The notes below the pieces were generated by a model, which was not told where the DNA came from, searched no databases, and saw nothing but the letters and a program-made list of their open reading frames with translations. A stretch of DNA of 58,120 nucleotides, taken from NCBI RefSeq assembly GCF_000375485.1, contig NZ_AQXE01000017.1, positions 1 to 58,120 of the forward strand. Direction: 5' to 3'. This DNA comes from Desulfovibrio oxyclinae DSM 11498. Its GTDB lineage: Bacteria; Desulfobacterota; Desulfovibrionia; Desulfovibrionales; Desulfovibrionaceae. Both the position numbers and the translations under genes were made by a program. This document shows positions 8,246-16,824 of this stretch, one piece after another. Within the stretch, counting starts at the first letter, position 1; the number at the start of each line of letters is the position of its first letter.

Positions 8246-10250
8246 CGACCGCATCGCCGAAGCCATCTTCAAGGCCCTGAAGGCCAGCGGAGTCAAGGAC
8301 CCCCTGCTGGCAAAGCGTCTGGCCGGAAAGGTCGAGCAGAAGCTCTCCGACCGCGACATCCCCGAGCAGGAGCACGTCCAGAACATGGTCGAGCACGTGC
8401 TCATGGAGTCGCGCCAATATGACGTGGCCCGCAAGTACATCCTCTACCGGGAGAAACGTCGCGGCATCCGCTCCCAGAAGGAAGCCTTCCTCGACATCAA
8501 GGACGTCATTGACGACTACCTTGGAAAGGCCGACTGGCGCGTGTCCGAGAACGCCAACATGACGCACTCCTTTCAAGGCCTCATGCTGCACCTGTCCGGA
8601 ACCGTGCAGGCACGCTACGCGCTTGAGAAGTATCCCGAGGAAATCAGACAGGCCCACGAACACGCCTATTTCCACATACACGATCTTTCCTTCGGCCTGG
8701 CCGGCTACTGCGCCGGCTGGAGCCTGCGCGACCTGCTGCTCGAAGGCTTCTCCCTTGAAGGTCGCGCATCCGCCGGCCCCGCCCGTCACTTCGACACCGC
8801 GCTGGGCCAGATGAACAATTTCCTCGGTACGCTGCAGAACGAATGGGCCGGTGCCCAGGCGTTCAACAACGTGGACACCTATCTTGCTCCCTTCATCCGT
8901 CACGACGGCCTGAGCTACGATCAGGTCCGTCAGGCCATGCAGAAGTTCGTGTTCAACCTGAACACCACTTCGCGCTGGGGTGGCCAGAGCCCGTTCACCA
9001 ACCTGACCTTTGACCTTGTGCCGCCGAAGCACATCGCCAAGGAAGCCGTCATCATCGGCGGCGAACTGCAGGACACCGTCTACGACGACTACCGCGAAGA
9101 AATGCTGATGATAAACAAGGCATTCCTCGAAGTCATGTTCGACGGCGACTATCACGGCCGCATCTTCTCGTTCCCGATCCCCACCTACAACATCACCGAA
9201 GATTTCCCGTGGGATTCCGAGATCGGCGAACTGCTGCTGAAGCTCACCGCCAAGTACGGCGTTCCGTACTTCCAGAACTTCATCAACTCCGACCTCTCGC
9301 CGGAAGACGTGCGCTCCATGTGCTGCCGTCTTCAGATGGATCTGCGCGAACTGCGCAAGAAAACCGGCGGACTGTTCGGTGCCGGCGACCTTACCGGCTC
9401 CATCGGCGTGGTCACCCTGAACCTGCCCAAGCTGGCATACCTCGCCAACTCCGAGGACGACTTCCTCGACCTGATCACCGAGTACGCGGGCATGGCAAAG
9501 GAATCTCTTGAATACAAACGCAAGCTCATCACGGACAACCTGCAAAACGGCATGTTCCCGTGGTCCCAGCGCTACCTCAAGAACGGCTACAAGGGCCATT
9601 TCTCCACCATCGGCGTCATCGGCGGACACGAAGCCTGCCTGAACCTGCTCGGCAAGGGCATCAACACCGAGTCCGGAATTCGCCTTATGCGCCGCGCCCT
9701 GAATCACCTGCGCCGCCTGACTTCCGACTATCAGGAAGAAACCGGCAACCTCTACAACCTTGAAGCAACTCCGGGCGAAGGCACCAGCTACCGTCTGGCG
9801 AAGATCGACAAGTCGCTCTACGCCGACATCCAGACACAGGGCAACGGCACGCCGTACTACACCAACTCCACGGCGCTTCCGGTGGGCATCTCCGACGACG
9901 TCCTTTTCGCACTGGAGCATCAGGACCAGCTGCAGCCCCTGTACACCGGCGGGACAGTCTTCCACACCTACCTCGGCGAAGCCGTGGCGGACGTGGACTC
10001 GCTCAAGAAATTCATCGTCACCGCCTTTTCCAAGACCAAGATGCCGTACATCTCCATCACGCCGACCTTCTCGGTATGCAAGGAGCACGGCTACCTGCAC
10101 GGCGAACACTTTGAATGCCCGCACTGCGGCGCCGAAGCGGAAGTCTACACGCGCATCGTCGGCTACTACCGCCCGGTTTCGCGCTGGAACAAGGGCAAAC
10201 AGGCCGAGTACACCGACCGCATCGTCTTTTCCGAATGCGACTGCGCGTAG
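8196..10250 (+). CDS. nrdD: Class III anaerobic ribonucleoside-triphosphate reductase
   Basis: A 684-residue oxygen-sensitive enzyme making deoxyribonucleotides from NTPs. An N-terminal ATP-cone (about residues 1-95) provides allosteric control. The active-site cysteine block RSMCCRLQMD places cysteines at residues 376-377. Near the C-terminus, cysteines in SVCKEHG and CPHCG form the zinc site, followed by the glycyl-radical motif RIVGYYRPVSRWNKGK with the radical glycine at residue 656. The start overlaps nrdG and has GGAGGGAG upstream (inside nrdG). A strong terminator follows at 10278, so nrdG-nrdD is a complete two-gene operon. Confidence 0.96.
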   Translation: MPSQIMKRDGRLETWSNDRIAEAIFKALKASGVKDPLLAKRLAGKVEQKLSDRDIPEQEHVQNMVEHVLMESRQYDVARKYILYREKRRGIRSQKEAFLDIKDVIDDYLGKADWRVSENANMTHSFQGLMLHLSGTVQARYALEKYPEEIRQAHEHAYFHIHDLSFGLAGYCAGWSLRDLLLEGFSLEGRASAGPARHFDTALGQMNNFLGTLQNEWAGAQAFNNVDTYLAPFIRHDGLSYDQVRQAMQKFVFNLNTTSRWGGQSPFTNLTFDLVPPKHIAKEAVIIGGELQDTVYDDYREEMLMINKAFLEVMFDGDYHGRIFSFPIPTYNITEDFPWDSEIGELLLKLTAKYGVPYFQNFINSDLSPEDVRSMCCRLQMDLRELRKKTGGLFGAGDLTGSIGVVTLNLPKLAYLANSEDDFLDLITEYAGMAKESLEYKRKLITDNLQNGMFPWSQRYLKNGYKGHFSTIGVIGGHEACLNLLGKGINTESGIRLMRRALNHLRRLTSDYQEETGNLYNLEATPGEGTSYRLAKIDKSLYADIQTQGNGTPYYTNSTALPVGISDDVLFALEHQDQLQPLYTGGTVFHTYLGEAVADVDSLKKFIVTAFSKTKMPYISITPTFSVCKEHGYLHGEHFECPHCGAEAEVYTRIVGYYRPVSRWNKGKQAEYTDRIVFSECDCA

Positions 10251-10277
10251 GTTCACCTCGGGAATGAGGATATGGGG

Positions 10278-10313
10278 AAGCCCCCGTCTCGGGCAGAGAC
10301 GGGGGCTTTCTCT
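10278..10313 (+). terminator. Rho-independent terminator after nrdD
   Basis: Perfect 13-base stem AAGCCCCCGTCTC / GAGACGGGGGCTT with a five-base loop, followed by a T-rich TCTCTC tail. Confidence 0.85.
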
Positions 10314-10779
10314 CGTTCAACGCCCTTTCTCCAAGGAACTTACTGCCACTTCAAGTACACCCACCAGCCTTAACGATGCCTCCTTGCATACTGTCGAGCG
10401 CCCCTCGCTTCTGCGACGGTCTTCCGAAGGCGCAGCTCATACCGACACATCCGCCACCGATATTCCCTTCATCTCCTTAACAAGAGTCCCTCCGCACATG
10501 CCACCTTCAGGGCTTTTCACGTTCCCTGAACGATCCATACTCCATACAAACATCTTGAGCTTCTGAAACGATTCAAAGAACAACAATCGGGGGATCCACA
10601 TGGCAGCATTCACGTTTGGAGAACGACAAACGCACCCGGCGGGGCAGCGCCGGATGCGTTTACACTAGGGGGAGGAAGGACCGCTATGGAACGTATACGT
10701 TCGCATGCGGTGTCGGGAAGGTCTGTAAACGCGGCATGAAATGCCGCGCACTCGCCACGAGTCGGGCGGGAAAACGCGC
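10314..10779. other. Intergenic region with three hairpins or palindromes
   Basis: No gene with a convincing start is visible. The region holds a hairpin at 10628-10661 (AAACGCA...TGCGTTT with inner CCGGCG/CGCCGG), a 14-base perfect palindrome GAACGTATACGTTC at 10689-10702, and a hairpin CGCGGCAT-GAA-ATGCCGCG at 10730-10748. Read on the minus strand, the last is followed by TTTAC and may terminate the small gene at 10780-10944. Confidence 0.5.
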
Positions 10780-10944
10780 CTAGCGCAGCTCGTTGATATT
10801 GAGCGTCCTGCGACAGTGAGGACAGGTAGCCGTGGTGGCTCCGCCTTCTCTGGCGAATGCCCAGAAAAGAAGCCGGCGCCGCGCGCCGCGGTTGATGTAC
10901 TGAACGTGGACCGGGTTGCCGCAGGTGCAATATCTTTTCTGCAT
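10780..10944 (-). CDS. Small zinc-ribbon-like protein (54 residues)
   Basis: Short frame starting MQKRYCTCGN and ending RTLNINELR. A CxC pair at residues 6 and 8 and a CPHC pair near residue 41 could together bind one zinc ion in a compact ribbon; the middle is arginine-rich (RGARRR). A GAGGAG ribosome-binding site lies 7-12 bases before the ATG, and a promoter-like TTGACG-17-TAAACA sits upstream at 10990-11018. Basic charge and a zinc knuckle suggest RNA or DNA binding, but the function is unknown. I do not recognise a named family. Confidence 0.65.
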   Translation of the reverse strand: MQKRYCTCGNPVHVQYINRGARRRLLFWAFAREGGATTATCPHCRRTLNINELR

Positions 10945-10989
10945 GACGTGCTCCTCGCTTGATGCCTCGTTGACGACCTGTTGACTTAT

Positions 10990-11018
10990 TGTTTATCCAA
11001 CGTCGGCACAAACGTCAA
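10990..11018 (-). promoter_or_regulatory. Candidate sigma-70 promoter for the small zinc-ribbon gene
   Basis: On the minus strand, TTGACG (11018-11013), a 17-base spacer and TAAACA (10995-10990). This leaves about a 40-base leader before the ATG at 10944. Spacing is ideal; the -10 box is imperfect. Confidence 0.4.
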
Positions 11019-11263
11019 TCTTAAATCAACAAAAAGCCAAACAATGTGTTTAAGCGACATTTTTCTCAGCATTTCAGCAAGTAGCGAACTCACCTCTCCA
11101 AAACCACGAGCAATCTTCATACAATTTCTGCGACACATTCAGCCCCCTTCGTCATCGATCTCTCACCGACAACTCCCGAAGGCGACTGACCATCTCCACA
11201 CGAGCCACTTGCTTCCGTAACTATCATCCTTGTCTCCAGCCGGAACCACCACGACACCACAAC

Positions 11264-11294
11264 AAAAAGTCCCCCGGGACAACTCCCGAGGGAC
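11264..11294 (-). terminator. Rho-independent terminator after the S24 repressor gene
   Basis: On the minus strand GTCCC/GGGAC and TCCCG/CGGGA pair around a four-base loop with one internal mismatch, followed by TTTTT. Confidence 0.7.
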
Positions 11295-11353
11295 ATCTAT
11301 TCTCTACCTTGACCGCGCCCACTGAGCACGTCAGCCGAGAAGACCTGCTGTAA

Positions 11354-11992
11354 CTACATATATTCCCGCGCCACCCAGAGCACACGCCCGATGACGCGGA
11401 CATTGTCCAGCTCCTCACCGGTGAGCTTGACCGGGGAATAATCCTTGTTGTCACTGTGAAGGACCAGCGTGCGGGGCAGACGCTCCACTCGCTTGACCAT
11501 CACTGTGTCTTCCACGCCCACGGCATACAATCCACCCGCGAGGATTTCGGTCTTGTCCTGATCCAGCAGCACGAGATCGCCTTCCTTGAGCTCCGGCTCC
11601 ATGGAGTTGCCCACGACTTCCATGAGCACCATCTTGCGCGGGTTGCCGCGGGAATGCAGCCAGTCGGCGCGAAAGGAGTAATACCCCTCAACCTGCCCTT
11701 CGGTCTCGAAGGAGCCGCCGCCGGCCGAGAGTCTGGCACGCACCTTGGGGATGCGCTCGAATGCTTCGTCATCCTCGCCCGTGGCGCTGCCGTCGCCGGT
11801 CTCAAGCCAGCGGGCATCCACATCGTACCGTATGGACAACGCCAGAACCCAGCGGGACGGGACCTGGTCCTTCTTCTTGGCCAGCGAGACCGCGGCACGT
11901 CCCACGTCGAGGGCGCGCGCGAGATCCGACTGGTTACGGATATCCGTGGCCTGTTTCAGCCGCTCGAAAAACGCTTCAAACTGTTTGCTCAT
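11354..11992 (-). CDS. Phage-CI/LexA-like transcriptional regulator with S24 peptidase domain
   Basis: A 212-residue cytoplasmic repressor-like protein. Residues 1-65 form a helix-turn-helix of the CI type (NQSDLARALDVGRAAVS). The C-terminal half is a LexA/UmuD-like S24 peptidase: VVGNSMEPELKEGDLVLLD contains the nucleophilic serine, and VMVKRVERL the general-base lysine. SAGGGS in the linker offers an Ala-Gly bond of the kind cut in self-cleaving repressors. Candidate operators (GTCAAT/ATTGAC) lie directly upstream, which suggests autoregulation. No prophage genes surround it, so it may be a resident stress regulator rather than a phage repressor. Confidence 0.8.
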   Translation of the reverse strand: MSKQFEAFFERLKQATDIRNQSDLARALDVGRAAVSLAKKKDQVPSRWVLALSIRYDVDARWLETGDGSATGEDDEAFERIPKVRARLSAGGGSFETEGQVEGYYSFRADWLHSRGNPRKMVLMEVVGNSMEPELKEGDLVLLDQDKTEILAGGLYAVGVEDTVMVKRVERLPRTLVLHSDNKDYSPVKLTGEELDNVRVIGRVLWVAREYM

Positions 11993-12025
11993 TGCTTCGC
12001 CTTGTCAATGTGTTGCTAAGAAATA

Positions 12026-12042
12026 GTCAATCACAAATTGAC
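12026..12042. promoter_or_regulatory. Inverted repeat upstream of the S24 repressor gene, candidate operator
   Basis: GTCAATCACAAATTGAC: six-base perfect arms with a five-base spacer, 34-50 bases before the repressor start codon. Further GTCAAT words occur at 12004 and 12050, giving a cluster of half-sites. Confidence 0.5.
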
Positions 12043-12060
12043 AACCACGTCAATGCGTTT

Positions 12061-14241
12061 CTAGAGCAGTTCCTTGTAGTCCTTGGCGTCATTCTCAGCG
12101 TCCGCCAGCGACAGGCTCAGTTCCAGCCTGCCGAGGCTTACGTCATCGAGGCTGACCTGCACGGACTGGCCGATGTGGAAAGCACGCCCCGTACGTTCGC
12201 CCACAAGGCACTCGCGGTTCTTCCAGTAGGTATAGTAGTCGTCTTCGAGCGATGAGAGTCGCACCATGCCGTCCGCCATGACTTCCGGCAGCTCGACGCG
12301 GAATCCGTAATCCGTAATGCCCGAAATGAGTCCCTTGAAGGTCTGCCCCACCTTGTCCATGAGGAACAGGATGGAGGCTCGGCGGTCGATCTCGCGCTCG
12401 GCGTCCATGGCCGTGCGTTCACAACCGTTGATGAGCCCGGCGATTCGATCCAGCTTCTTGCGGCCCGGCAGTGCGTATTCCGGCGCGGCCCCGAGCTTGT
12501 GCTTCACGATGCGGTGCACCATGAGGTCGGCGTAGCGCCGGATAGGCGACGTGAAGTGGCAGTAACACTCGCTGGCAAGGCCGAAATGGCCGTCGTCGTC
12601 CGGAGAATACCCGGCCTGCATCATGGACCGAAGCAGCAGACGGCTCACGAGAAATTCGCGCTCGGTCCCGCGCACGTGCTGCAACAGTCCGGCGATGGCC
12701 TGCGGCGTCATCTCCTTGGGCTGCTGCACTTCCGGGTCGGTCTGTCCGATGAGCCGGAACAGGGCGCGCAGCTTGTCCTCGTCCGCAGGCGGGTGAACGC
12801 GGTACATGCACGGCATCTCCGCGTCGCGCAGGGTCCGGGCCACGGCCTCGTTGGCCGCGATCATGAATTCCTCGATGAGCATATGCGCGAACTGCCGCTC
12901 GGAAGGACGAATGGACGTGATGCGCCCGCTCTTGCCGAAGCGGATCTCCGGCTCCGGGATGTCCATGTCGATGCTGCCGCGATCCATGCGCCGCTTGCGC
13001 ATTTTGCGTGCAAGCTGTTCAGCCTGCTCCAGCATGGGCCAGATGTCGCCGAGGCCGAGCCTTTCGCCCTCGTTGCCGTCCAAAGCGCGCTGCACACGGC
13101 CATAGGTCAGCCGGGCACGGCTCTTCATGACCGCGTTGAACAGTTCACCATTGCCGCGCACCTGGCCGTCCGGGCCGGTCTCCATGCGCACGGCCAGACA
13201 CAGGCGATCCTCATCGGGGCGCAGGCTGCAGAGACCGTTGGAAAGCCGCTCCGGCAGCATGGGCTCAACGGACTGCGGGAAATAATAGGAGTTGCCGCGC
13301 TCAAGCGCCTCGCGATCCAGCGCGGATCCGGGACGTACGTAATGACTCACGTCGGCGATGGCCACCCAGAGCACCCAGCCGCCGTCCTTGCGTTCCACCG
13401 CCACGGCGTCGTCGAAGTCCTTGGCGTCCTCGCCGTCAATGGTCACCAGCGGCAGATGGCGCAGATCCGTCCGGCCCGCAAACTGGTCCTCGGCCGGTGC
13501 CTGCGGCAGATTCTCCGCCTCGTCGCGGACATCCGAAGGGAAACGGGTGCGGATGGTGTGGTTCGATTTGACCAGCGCCTCCTGCACCTTGAAATCCGTC
13601 TCCTGCCCGAGCTTGGAGATGAACGTGCCCTGCCAGAGAGTGGGGTCGATCTGCTCGCCGGGGTCGCAGATGGCCACATCCCCTTCCTGCAGTTCGAGGC
13701 CCTTCTCGTTGCGACACCATACGCCGAAGTTCAGCAGCGGATCGGTGGGGCGCACAAGCCATTCGTTGTCGCGCATGTGCTTGAAGACGCGCACCGGCAG
13801 GGTCTGGCGGCCGCGTTCGATGACTCGCACCACGCGCCCCTCATGGTTCTTGCGGGTGCGCTCGCGGATGATGTTCACGGCCACCTTGTCGCCGTGCCAT
13901 GCCCCGTTGAGCTGCCTGCTGCCTATGAAAATATCCTTACGCCGCACGTCATCGGGGATGACGAAGCCGAAACCGCCGCGCTGCATCTGCAACGTGCCGG
14001 TGATGATGTTCATGGGGCCCGGAAGGCCGTACGCGCGACGGATGCGGATAAGCTTCCCCTGCCGCACCAGCGACTTGAGGATTTCCTTGACCCGCGCCTT
14101 GTCTTTTTTCTTGAGATTCAGGGCCCTGACGACTTCGGCCCTCGGCAGCGGTTTCTTGGCCCGCTTGAAAACCTTGAGGACGGTTTCCTCATTCAGTTCC
14201 GGAGTGGCTTTCCTCTTCTGTCCGGGGCGATGTTTCGCCAT
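12061..14241 (-). CDS. rnr: Ribonuclease R (RNB-family 3'-5' exoribonuclease)
   Basis: A 726-residue exoribonuclease that degrades structured RNA. A basic N-terminus with a winged-helix region (about 15-80) is followed by cold-shock domains. The RNB catalytic core carries DGEDAKDFDDAVAV with the metal-binding aspartates, and FTSPIRRYADLMVHR. A C-terminal S1 domain (KGLISGITDYGFRVELPE) completes the order expected for RNase R. The ATG at 14241 is chosen over one at 14286 because GGGAGGGAG precedes it; either start overlaps the end of lpxK, so the two genes are co-transcribed and probably coupled. Confidence 0.93.
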   Translation of the reverse strand: MAKHRPGQKRKATPELNEETVLKVFKRAKKPLPRAEVVRALNLKKKDKARVKEILKSLVRQGKLIRIRRAYGLPGPMNIITGTLQMQRGGFGFVIPDDVRRKDIFIGSRQLNGAWHGDKVAVNIIRERTRKNHEGRVVRVIERGRQTLPVRVFKHMRDNEWLVRPTDPLLNFGVWCRNEKGLELQEGDVAICDPGEQIDPTLWQGTFISKLGQETDFKVQEALVKSNHTIRTRFPSDVRDEAENLPQAPAEDQFAGRTDLRHLPLVTIDGEDAKDFDDAVAVERKDGGWVLWVAIADVSHYVRPGSALDREALERGNSYYFPQSVEPMLPERLSNGLCSLRPDEDRLCLAVRMETGPDGQVRGNGELFNAVMKSRARLTYGRVQRALDGNEGERLGLGDIWPMLEQAEQLARKMRKRRMDRGSIDMDIPEPEIRFGKSGRITSIRPSERQFAHMLIEEFMIAANEAVARTLRDAEMPCMYRVHPPADEDKLRALFRLIGQTDPEVQQPKEMTPQAIAGLLQHVRGTEREFLVSRLLLRSMMQAGYSPDDDGHFGLASECYCHFTSPIRRYADLMVHRIVKHKLGAAPEYALPGRKKLDRIAGLINGCERTAMDAEREIDRRASILFLMDKVGQTFKGLISGITDYGFRVELPEVMADGMVRLSSLEDDYYTYWKNRECLVGERTGRAFHIGQSVQVSLDDVSLGRLELSLSLADAENDAKDYKELL

Positions 14242-15328
14242 CGGCCTGCTCCCTCCCGCTTCTGCGGATGCTTTGCCATTGTTCATCCCACCACACCGGG
14301 AACGTGGCCCCGTGTTCGGTGAGCGACGGGCCGAAGCCGATGCGGAGGTCGAAGGTATAAAATTCCTCGGTGCACATTGGGCCGAGCTTCACTGCGTCCT
14401 TGGGCGTGCACAGCACCCCCTTGGCCCCCTTGCGGCGCATGGCCGCCAGTATTTCCACCACATCCGCCTTGGTGAAGGCGTGATGATCGGGAAAGGCCAG
14501 ATGATCCACCGCGCGGTACCCAAGATACCGTTTGGCGGTCCGGTGCACCTGCTTGGGCTCCCCGACGCCCGACACGAGCAGATACGGCTCGCCCCCGAAG
14601 TCCGGCGCCGCTTCGCCGGTAATCACCTGCCGGAAGCCGACTGGCTCGATGCCGAACAGAAACACGGGACGACCAAGGGCTTCCAGACGGTACTTTGCCA
14701 GAGCCGAGACCTTATTGAAACTACCGGGTTCGGTTTTTATCAGAAATGCCGATGCGCGGGAGAGTGCGCTCACGGGTTCGCGCCACGGCCCGGCAGGGAT
14801 GACCTTATTCCAGTGCTGGACCAGATCGGACGGCTTGAGCAGCACGAGATCGAAATCCCGGTGCACGGCCATGTGCTGAAACCCGTCGTCGAGCACAACC
14901 ATGTCGGGGCGGTAGTGATCGAACAGCCATCGGCCGCCGCGACTGCGATTGGGGTCCACCACGATGTGCGCTTCGGGATGCTGCCGGGCGAGCATGAGCG
15001 GCTCGTCACCGGACTCCTCCACGAGGCTGCCGGGACCCACCTGAAACGGATAGGATGCGGGACGGCCGCGATATCCGCGCGTGAGCACCGATGGTTGCAG
15101 GCTTTGCTTTTCGGCCCAGCGCAGGAGCCAGTCCACCACCGGGGTCTTGCCGGAGCCGCCCCAGCCGATGTTGCCCACCGAGACCGTGGGGGACGGTGGA
15201 AGCCACTGCTTGATCATCCCGCGCCTGTATAGATTCTCGCGCGTTTCCATGATCCGGGCGTTGCACCAGGCCAGCGGCTTGAGCAACGGCCCGAATCGAT
15301 ATTGCAGTTCTTCCACGAATGTTGACAT
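14189..15328 (-). CDS. lpxK: Tetraacyldisaccharide 4'-kinase
   Basis: A 379-residue inner-membrane-associated kinase that adds the 4'-phosphate to the lipid A disaccharide. SVGNIGWGGSGKTPVVDWLL near residue 55 is the P-loop typical of LpxK. DDGFQHMAVHRDFDLVL is the conserved DDGxQH block. LLVSGVGEPKQVHRTAKRYL and FPDHHAFTKADV are the usual C-terminal motifs. It overlaps rnr by 53 bases. The start is unusual: the ATG lies two bases after the T-run of a terminator, and no ribosome-binding sequence is visible. Confidence 0.93.
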   Translation of the reverse strand: MSTFVEELQYRFGPLLKPLAWCNARIMETRENLYRRGMIKQWLPPSPTVSVGNIGWGGSGKTPVVDWLLRWAEKQSLQPSVLTRGYRGRPASYPFQVGPGSLVEESGDEPLMLARQHPEAHIVVDPNRSRGGRWLFDHYRPDMVVLDDGFQHMAVHRDFDLVLLKPSDLVQHWNKVIPAGPWREPVSALSRASAFLIKTEPGSFNKVSALAKYRLEALGRPVFLFGIEPVGFRQVITGEAAPDFGGEPYLLVSGVGEPKQVHRTAKRYLGYRAVDHLAFPDHHAFTKADVVEILAAMRRKGAKGVLCTPKDAVKLGPMCTEEFYTFDLRIGFGPSLTEHGATFPVWWDEQWQSIRRSGREQADGETSPRTEEESHSGTE

Positions 15329-15330
15329 AG

Positions 15331-15355
15331 AAAAAAAGGGGGCCCGAAGGCCCCC
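15331..15355 (-). terminator. Terminator after the BI-1 family gene, abutting lpxK
   Basis: On the minus strand GGGGGCC-TTCG-GGCCCCC is followed by seven T residues. It ends two bases before the lpxK start codon, so lpxK expression must rely on read-through or on a promoter hidden here. Confidence 0.85.
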
Positions 15356-15366
15356 GGATACTCGGG

Positions 15367-16101
15367 TTACTCGCGCTGTCCGAAGAACTGGAGCAGCATG
15401 AGGAAGAGGTTGATGAAGTCGAGATACAGCCTCAGGGCGCCCATGATGGATCCACGGCGTACGGCGGCTGCGTCGTTGGGCATGGTTTCTCCCATGGTCT
15501 TCAGCGACTGCGTGTCATAGGCGGTGAGGCCGAGGAACAGGATGACGCCGATGCCGGAGATGACGAAGCTCATGGCCGAGCTCTGCAGGAACATGTTGAC
15601 CACCATGGCCAGCACCAGGCCGATGAGGCCCATGAACAGGAAGCTGCCCCAGCTGGTCAGGTCCTTCTTGGTCACCAGACCGTAGACGCTCATGGAACCG
15701 AACATGCCCGCGCAGATCAGGAAGGTCTGCGCCACGGACGCGCCGGTGTACACCAGCAGAATCGGCGTGATGGTGATGCCGTTGAGCCCTGCGTAGAGCA
15801 GGAACAGGCCGGTGGCGGTTCCCGGTGCCATTTTGGCCACGCGGGCGGACAGGTAGAAAACGATGCCCAGTTCGGCCACGATCATGACGATGTAGGGCAC
15901 GGACAGCCCCGCCACGTTGCCGGTGGCCGGATCAACGGTGAAGAAAAGGGACAGAAGGGCCTGATTCTGCGTCAGCAGGAAGGCAATTCCGGCGGTGAGT
16001 GCCAGTCCGGCGCACATCCACCCGTAGACGCCCCGCATGAAGGTGTTGACGAGCTCACCCTGCGCGGCGCGGGTCTGCTGGACGTAGTTGTTGGGAGTCA
16101 T
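15367..16101 (-). CDS. Bax inhibitor-1 (BI-1/YccA) family membrane protein
   Basis: A 244-residue protein with seven hydrophobic helices and the BI-1 pattern: TFMRGVYGWMCAGLALTAG at the N-terminus, AGLNGITITPILLVYTG in the middle and the C-terminal FLGLTAYDTQSLK, whose aspartate is part of the proposed proton/calcium sensor. Bacterial members are thought to act as pH-sensitive calcium leak channels or to bind FtsH. The ATG at 16101 has an ACGGAGGAAG ribosome-binding site and is preferred over 16176. A terminator follows at once, so it may be monocistronic. Confidence 0.88.
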   Translation of the reverse strand: MTPNNYVQQTRAAQGELVNTFMRGVYGWMCAGLALTAGIAFLLTQNQALLSLFFTVDPATGNVAGLSVPYIVMIVAELGIVFYLSARVAKMAPGTATGLFLLYAGLNGITITPILLVYTGASVAQTFLICAGMFGSMSVYGLVTKKDLTSWGSFLFMGLIGLVLAMVVNMFLQSSAMSFVISGIGVILFLGLTAYDTQSLKTMGETMPNDAAAVRRGSIMGALRLYLDFINLFLMLLQFFGQRE

Positions 16102-16240
16102 TGTACTTCCTCCGTATACGTAGAATGCATGGTTTCCGGATTTCCCGTGGGCCCGAAGGGGCCGCAATGAGGACACAATCTAAACACGAAAACACCCTGA
16201 GGCAAGGGAAACCGTACGAAAAGTGCCCGACCCTGCGGCG

Positions 16241-16696
16241 TTATCGCCTCGACGAATCCACGAAGCGCTCGGCCTTGCGGCGGTTGACCTCTTCGGCCAC
16301 GTGCACGTCCACCACGCTCTTGCCTATGGGTGCCAGCGATATTGCCGCCAGCTTCAGATGCTGCCAGCCGAAGGGGATGCCGATGATGGTCACGAAGCAG
16401 GCCAATGCCGAGGCCACGTGCCCCACAGCCAACCAGATTCCCGCCACGAGGAACCAGATCACGTTACCCACAAAGCCCACCGGACTTGTTCCGAGATCCT
16501 CGCGCCCGGTGAGGTCACGGCGATTCACGATGGTCTTGCCGAAGGGAAAGAACGAGAAGCCCGCGATGGTAAAGCAGGCGCGCCCCCACGGGATCCCTAT
16601 TATGGAAATGAACATCAGCAGCCCGGCCAGCACCCAGCCGATGCCCATGACGATGCCGCCGAGAACAAACCAGATCAGATTCAGAATAAGACTCAT
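16241..16696 (-). CDS. yccF: YccF-family inner membrane protein
   Basis: A 151-residue membrane protein made of two similar halves, each with an NLIWFVLGGIVMGIGW / NVIWFLVAGIWLAVGH start and an IIGIPWG / IIGIPFG motif followed by FPFGK / APIGK. This duplicated pattern defines the YccF (DUF307) family, whose biochemical role is unknown. About four hydrophobic segments are visible. It sits between the fabD and BI-1 genes on the same strand, separated by gaps of more than 100 bases. Confidence 0.88.
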   Translation of the reverse strand: MSLILNLIWFVLGGIVMGIGWVLAGLLMFISIIGIPWGRACFTIAGFSFFPFGKTIVNRRDLTGREDLGTSPVGFVGNVIWFLVAGIWLAVGHVASALACFVTIIGIPFGWQHLKLAAISLAPIGKSVVDVHVAEEVNRRKAERFVDSSRR

Positions 16697-16773
16697 GTGA
16701 CTGTCCCTCTTTTTTCGTTTCTCTCTTCGTTTCCAGTCTCCAGCTTTACCCGAAGAACCGCCGGAGCAACAAG

Positions 16774-16801
16774 AAAAAAGGCCGGAACCACGGTTCCGGC
16801 C
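16774..16801 (-). terminator. Rho-independent terminator after fabD
   Basis: Inverted GGCCGGAACC / GGTTCCGGCC arms (16780-16801), followed on the minus strand by TTTTTTC. Confidence 0.8.
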
Positions 16802-16824
16802 TCGTACGTATTATCAGGCGTCGG

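Larger units (their letters stand above)
10945..11353. other. Intergenic region between the zinc-ribbon gene and the S24 repressor gene
   Basis: About 410 bases without a gene. It contains the candidate minus-strand promoter at 10990-11018, TTGAC/GTCAA words similar to those upstream of the repressor gene, and the repressor gene's terminator at 11264-11294. Nothing else stands out. Confidence 0.5.

Noticed and set aside
8106..10256. A 716-codon minus-strand frame opposite nrdD
   Set aside because: Shadow of nrdD caused by third-position G/C bias; the plus-strand product is unmistakable.
11354..11992. LexA
   Set aside because: The N-terminal domain is CI-like rather than the winged LexA type, and the length and linker fit phage-type S24 regulators better.
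12499..15232. Long plus-strand frames opposite rnr and lpxK
   Set aside because: Both minus-strand genes carry complete catalytic motifs; the plus frames do not resemble proteins.
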